From the NCBI GenBank assembly GCA_018500105.2, contig JAHBAL020000173.1, positions 1-34,256 on the forward strand: 34,256 bases of DNA, read 5' to 3'. Positions 31,797 to 34,256 of this stretch are shown piece after piece. The stretch comes from Anaerolineae bacterium. GTDB lineage: Bacteria > Chloroflexota > Anaerolineae > J036 > Brachytrichaceae. Numbering within the stretch: position 1 is the first letter of the stretch; each line of letters begins with the position of its first letter. The position numbers and the translations under genes are program-made. A model generated the notes under the pieces. That model saw nothing but the letters and a program-made list of their open reading frames with translations, had not been told where the DNA came from and did no database searches.

Positions 31797-32356
31797 CCCA
31801 TTTACACCTCATCCGACACGGCCAAACTGATTGGAACGCACAAAAGCGCTGGCAAGGGCAATCGCCGGAAGCGCCGGGCCTGAACGCCACCGGCATGGCG
31901 CAAGCGCGTGCAACAGCGGCGCAGCTTCTTGGGCGGCATTTCGATGTCTTTTATTGCAGCGATTCACTCCGCGCCCGTCAAACGGCGGATATTGTTAACG
32001 AGGTGGTCAATCTGCCCATTGTTACCGAGCCGCGCTTGCGTGAGATCAATCAGGGCGATTGGGAAGGGCTGACCAACGAGGTCATTGCACCCAGTTGGCC
32101 TGTCGAATGGGAGCAACGCAACCGCGACCCGCTCAATATGCAGCGCCCAAATGGTGAATCGGTGGCGATGGTAGCGGCTCGCATGAAATGGATGGCCGAT
32201 GACCTCGCGGCCCGCCATCTGGGGCAAGACGTGCTCATCGTGTCGCATGGCTTGGCGCTTGCCACCCTCATTTGCCATATCAAAGGCATCTATATGGGCG
32301 AAGCGCGTCATCATATCCCCGAAAACGCCCAAATCATCACGCTCGATTGGCGGTAG
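31793..32356 (+). CDS. Histidine phosphatase family protein (PhoE/CobC-like)
   Basis: A 187-residue histidine phosphatase. The phospho-histidine is H9 in HLIRHGQTDWN, followed by SDSLRARQTADIV, the acidic REINQGDWEGL, and the second catalytic histidine in VLIVSHGLALATL. All expected active-site residues appear present. Related enzymes act on phosphoglycerate, phosphoesters or alpha-ribazole phosphate; nothing here decides which. It overlaps the DUF4129 gene by four bases (ATGA) and is probably translated with it. Confidence 0.92.
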   Translation: MTHLHLIRHGQTDWNAQKRWQGQSPEAPGLNATGMAQARATAAQLLGRHFDVFYCSDSLRARQTADIVNEVVNLPIVTEPRLREINQGDWEGLTNEVIAPSWPVEWEQRNRDPLNMQRPNGESVAMVAARMKWMADDLAARHLGQDVLIVSHGLALATLICHIKGIYMGEARHHIPENAQIITLDWR

Positions 32357-32477
32357 TGTTCAGCTTTTATCGCCTAAAAAGTTGTATATTTGCATCTTTG
32401 TTGTGCTTTGCTGCCGTATAATTCGGCTGCATCTGGCCGATGCCCTTGGCCGATCAACTTGTATTAAAAATACGACT

Positions 32478-32500
32478 AAAGTCTATTCGGAGTAGACTTT
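32478..32500 (+). terminator. Short hairpin after the histidine phosphatase gene
   Basis: AAAGTCTA (32478-32485) pairs exactly with TAGACTTT (32493-32500) around a seven-base loop, followed by TTC... with only a short T-run. It lies 120 bases past the stop, so a terminator role is uncertain. Confidence 0.35.
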
Positions 32501-32527
32501 TCTAAGCGTGTTTGTCAAAAACCCACC

Positions 32528-32556
32528 TTTACACAGATAGTCTTTATATGTATAAT
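32528..32556 (+). promoter_or_regulatory. Sigma-70-type promoter of the AP-superfamily gene
   Basis: TTTACA (32528-32533) and TATAAT (32551-32556) are separated by exactly 17 bases, close to consensus. The start codon of the next gene is about 80 bases further on. Confidence 0.7.
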
Positions 32557-32644
32557 GATAAGTGTAATGTTAATTTTGTTTGCAATATTAATTAAAAAAC
32601 CGGAGTATATTTTGATGTAGATATATTGCGGATTTGTCATTCTT

Positions 32645-34144
32645 ATGGATGCGGCAACCTTTTCCCACAGGATTCGCCATGTTTTCTTCGCAGCCTGTAT
32701 CATTTACTGGAGCATGATTTTTGCGCCCAGCCCACAACTTGCCGCCACTGCCCAACAAAATTTCGTCCTGCACATTAATGTCAGCGGTCTTCGTTCGCGT
32801 GATCTGCACGCGATGGTCAATATGGGCAAACTTCCCAATTTTGCCCAATTGCATGCCCAAGGCGCATGGACGCATAATGCGCGGATTGATGCCGACAACG
32901 CATTATGGCGACCCAACCAAGTGTCATTGTTGACTGGGCGGCCCATGCTCAACCGCTTTGGCATTCCCAACAGCGGGCATGGCTGGATGAGCGATAGCCC
33001 GCCCGACCTCAACGCTACCCTGCATCGGCATGTCGGCTATTATGTCGCCTCAACCTTCGATATGGCCCACGATCAAGGCTTGCGAACCAGTTTATACGCC
33101 ACCGATCATTTTTATGCCTTGTTCAAAAATTCGTTTAATGCGGCCAATGGTGCATTAGACGCAATTGAGCATGATGATGGTTTCGATAAGATTGATGTGT
33201 ATGTCAATGCGCATCATGACACCAGCTACATGATGTCGGCCTTGCTCAATGACTTGGCGGTTGCGCCGTCCAATTACACTTTTGTTCAATTTCATGATCT
33301 TGCAAGCGCGGGTTATCAATATGGCTGGGGCAGCCCAGCCTATCACAACAATTTGGTTAATCTTGACCAATGGCTTGGCGAGATTTTTAACGCCGTGCGC
33401 TCGAATGCGGTTTTAAGTGGCACAACCTCAATCGTGCTGACGTCCGATCGTGCCGGCAGCGAAGTTGGTATCGAAGCCATTGATGGCGTTGACCCGTCGG
33501 ATGCGGCCAATTACACGGTTCCGTTCTTTGTATGGGGGCCGGGTATTCCACAAAATGCCGATCTGTATGTCCTCAATGGTTGGGCGACAGGCAATCCGGG
33601 CACGCATTATGTAGATTATCAAGCCGCCACGCAACCCATTCGCAACAGCAGCAGCGCCAACTGTGCCTTGCAACGATTGGGGTTGCCGAGCATTCCATAT
33701 TCGTCATTCGACCAATTAAATGGGGCGTGTGGCAAGGCTCCGGTTTTACACAAACCGCCAACGCCGCAGGCTGTGGTAGCGCGTGCGGCCTTGCCTACCT
33801 CGACTCCGATCTATGTTTTGGTGACCATGACGCCAATGCCGCGCCCAACCGAAACGCCATTGCCCATCGCCCAAGCCACCCCAGCGCCAACGGCTGGGCC
33901 GACAACTGCGCCAGCTAACCCCGAGCCTGTGCTGGCAATTGTGTCACCGCCCAAGGCGGCTGTGGCAAATACTGCGCCGATTCAAACGTCGAGTGTGGCG
34001 GCATCGAAGCCCGTTGTGGCGGTGTTGCCACGCCCAACGCTCAGACCCGCACCCGCTGTGGCGGCCAAATTGCCCGCACAAAATGCCAAAACCTTGGTTC
34101 CAGCCAAAGCTGCGCCAGTCAAGGCCACGCCTAAACCCCGATAG
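32645..34144 (+). CDS. Alkaline-phosphatase-superfamily protein with substituted catalytic residues
   Basis: A 499-residue exported protein: hydrophobic signal (about 10-36), a phosphodiesterase/sulfatase-like domain (about 38-360) and a Pro/Thr/Ala-rich tail of about 135 residues ending KATPKPR. The fold is recognised from LPNFAQLHAQGA, QVSLLTGRPMLNRFGIPNSGHG, FDMAHDQGLRTSLY, AGYQYGWGSPAY, NYTVPFFVWGPG and PIRNSSSANCAL. Compared with the active-enzyme pattern known to me, the metal Asp of the first strand is S47, the nucleophilic Thr before PN is W88, the Asp and His of the D-A-A-G-H motif are A220 and Y224, and the DHG histidine is R269; only D268 remains. It is probably a non-catalytic binding or structural protein. 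Confidence 0.85.
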   Translation: MDAATFSHRIRHVFFAACIIYWSMIFAPSPQLAATAQQNFVLHINVSGLRSRDLHAMVNMGKLPNFAQLHAQGAWTHNARIDADNALWRPNQVSLLTGRPMLNRFGIPNSGHGWMSDSPPDLNATLHRHVGYYVASTFDMAHDQGLRTSLYATDHFYALFKNSFNAANGALDAIEHDDGFDKIDVYVNAHHDTSYMMSALLNDLAVAPSNYTFVQFHDLASAGYQYGWGSPAYHNNLVNLDQWLGEIFNAVRSNAVLSGTTSIVLTSDRAGSEVGIEAIDGVDPSDAANYTVPFFVWGPGIPQNADLYVLNGWATGNPGTHYVDYQAATQPIRNSSSANCALQRLGLPSIPYSSFDQLNGACGKAPVLHKPPTPQAVVARAALPTSTPIYVLVTMTPMPRPTETPLPIAQATPAPTAGPTTAPANPEPVLAIVSPPKAAVANTAPIQTSSVAASKPVVAVLPRPTLRPAPAVAAKLPAQNAKTLVPAKAAPVKATPKPR

Positions 34145-34145
34145 A

Positions 34146-34256
34146 TTAGGACTTAATCAAAAGTTTGATTTTCACCACAAAGCGCACAAAGAACTCGAAG
34201 ATTTGCATTTGTAAACCTTTCTTTTCTTTGTGCGCTTTGTGTTCTTTGTGGTGAAA
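34146..34256. repeat. MITE-like palindromic element, copy D (cut by window end)
   Basis: TTAGGACTTA, AAGTTTGATTTTCACCAC, GCGCACAAAGAACTCGAAG, TTTCTTTTCTTTGTG and TTCTTTGTGGTGAAA run in the same order as in the reverse complement of copy C (18597-18736), with few differences. It starts two bases after the stop of the AP-superfamily gene and continues beyond the window. Confidence 0.85.

Overview
The window looks like chromosome from a mesophilic, mid-GC member of the Chloroflexota. This is inferred from long Thr/Pro-rich tails on secreted proteins, a Tat-type sugar-binding lipoprotein, the family mix, and intergenic DNA full of short repeats; no rRNA or marker phylogeny was available. There is no phage, plasmid, CRISPR or transposase gene. 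Most genes are housekeeping or accessory metabolism. Much of what is unusual lies in the intergenic repeats and in one apparently inactivated enzyme.

Layout. 1-3500: peptidase T, a conserved unknown, a histidine phosphatase and a convergent EamA-type transporter. 3549-5000: a small exported peptide, a repeat-rich 770-base stretch and an orphan response regulator. 5182-8075: a membrane-anchored zinc peptidase, a lipoprotein with an FTR1/EfeO-like look, and a convergent lipoprotein cytochrome c. 8154-11525: thiamine pyrophosphokinase overlapping an ABC substrate-binding lipoprotein by ATGA, then a cytochrome P450. 11835-15364: a secreted metalloprotease, a GNAT acetyltransferase, a triple-repeat secreted protein and a DUF2177 membrane protein. 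15382-20050: histidine degradation (hutU, hutI) with a VapBC-like toxin-antitoxin pair and a cupin-DinB fusion between them; hutH and the last step are not here. 20202-22297: tRNA-Arg(TCT) and two co-directional proteins of unknown function with winged-helix-like segments. 22409-23204: promoter, leader, rplI and its terminator. 23248-30314 (minus strand): a sugar ABC importer (binding protein and two permeases, no ATPase), two Gfo/Idh/MocA oxidoreductases and an enolase-superfamily racemase/OSBS-like enzyme, probably one catabolic operon. 30498-34144: a DUF4129 membrane protein, a second histidine phosphatase, and an alkaline-phosphatase-superfamily protein that has lost most of its expected catalytic residues.

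Repeats. Three interspersed systems were found. (1) Heptanucleotide tandem repeats at four loci, each with a different heptamer but always period 7, usually arranged as inverted arms and twice supplying the stop codon of a neighbouring gene. (2) A palindromic element of 110-140 bases (MITE-like) in four copies. (3) An element beginning TAATACCAAYC in three copies. Several genes also end in long perfect hairpins with no U-tract. Many apparent N-terminal extensions are translated repeat DNA, so starts were moved downstream of them.
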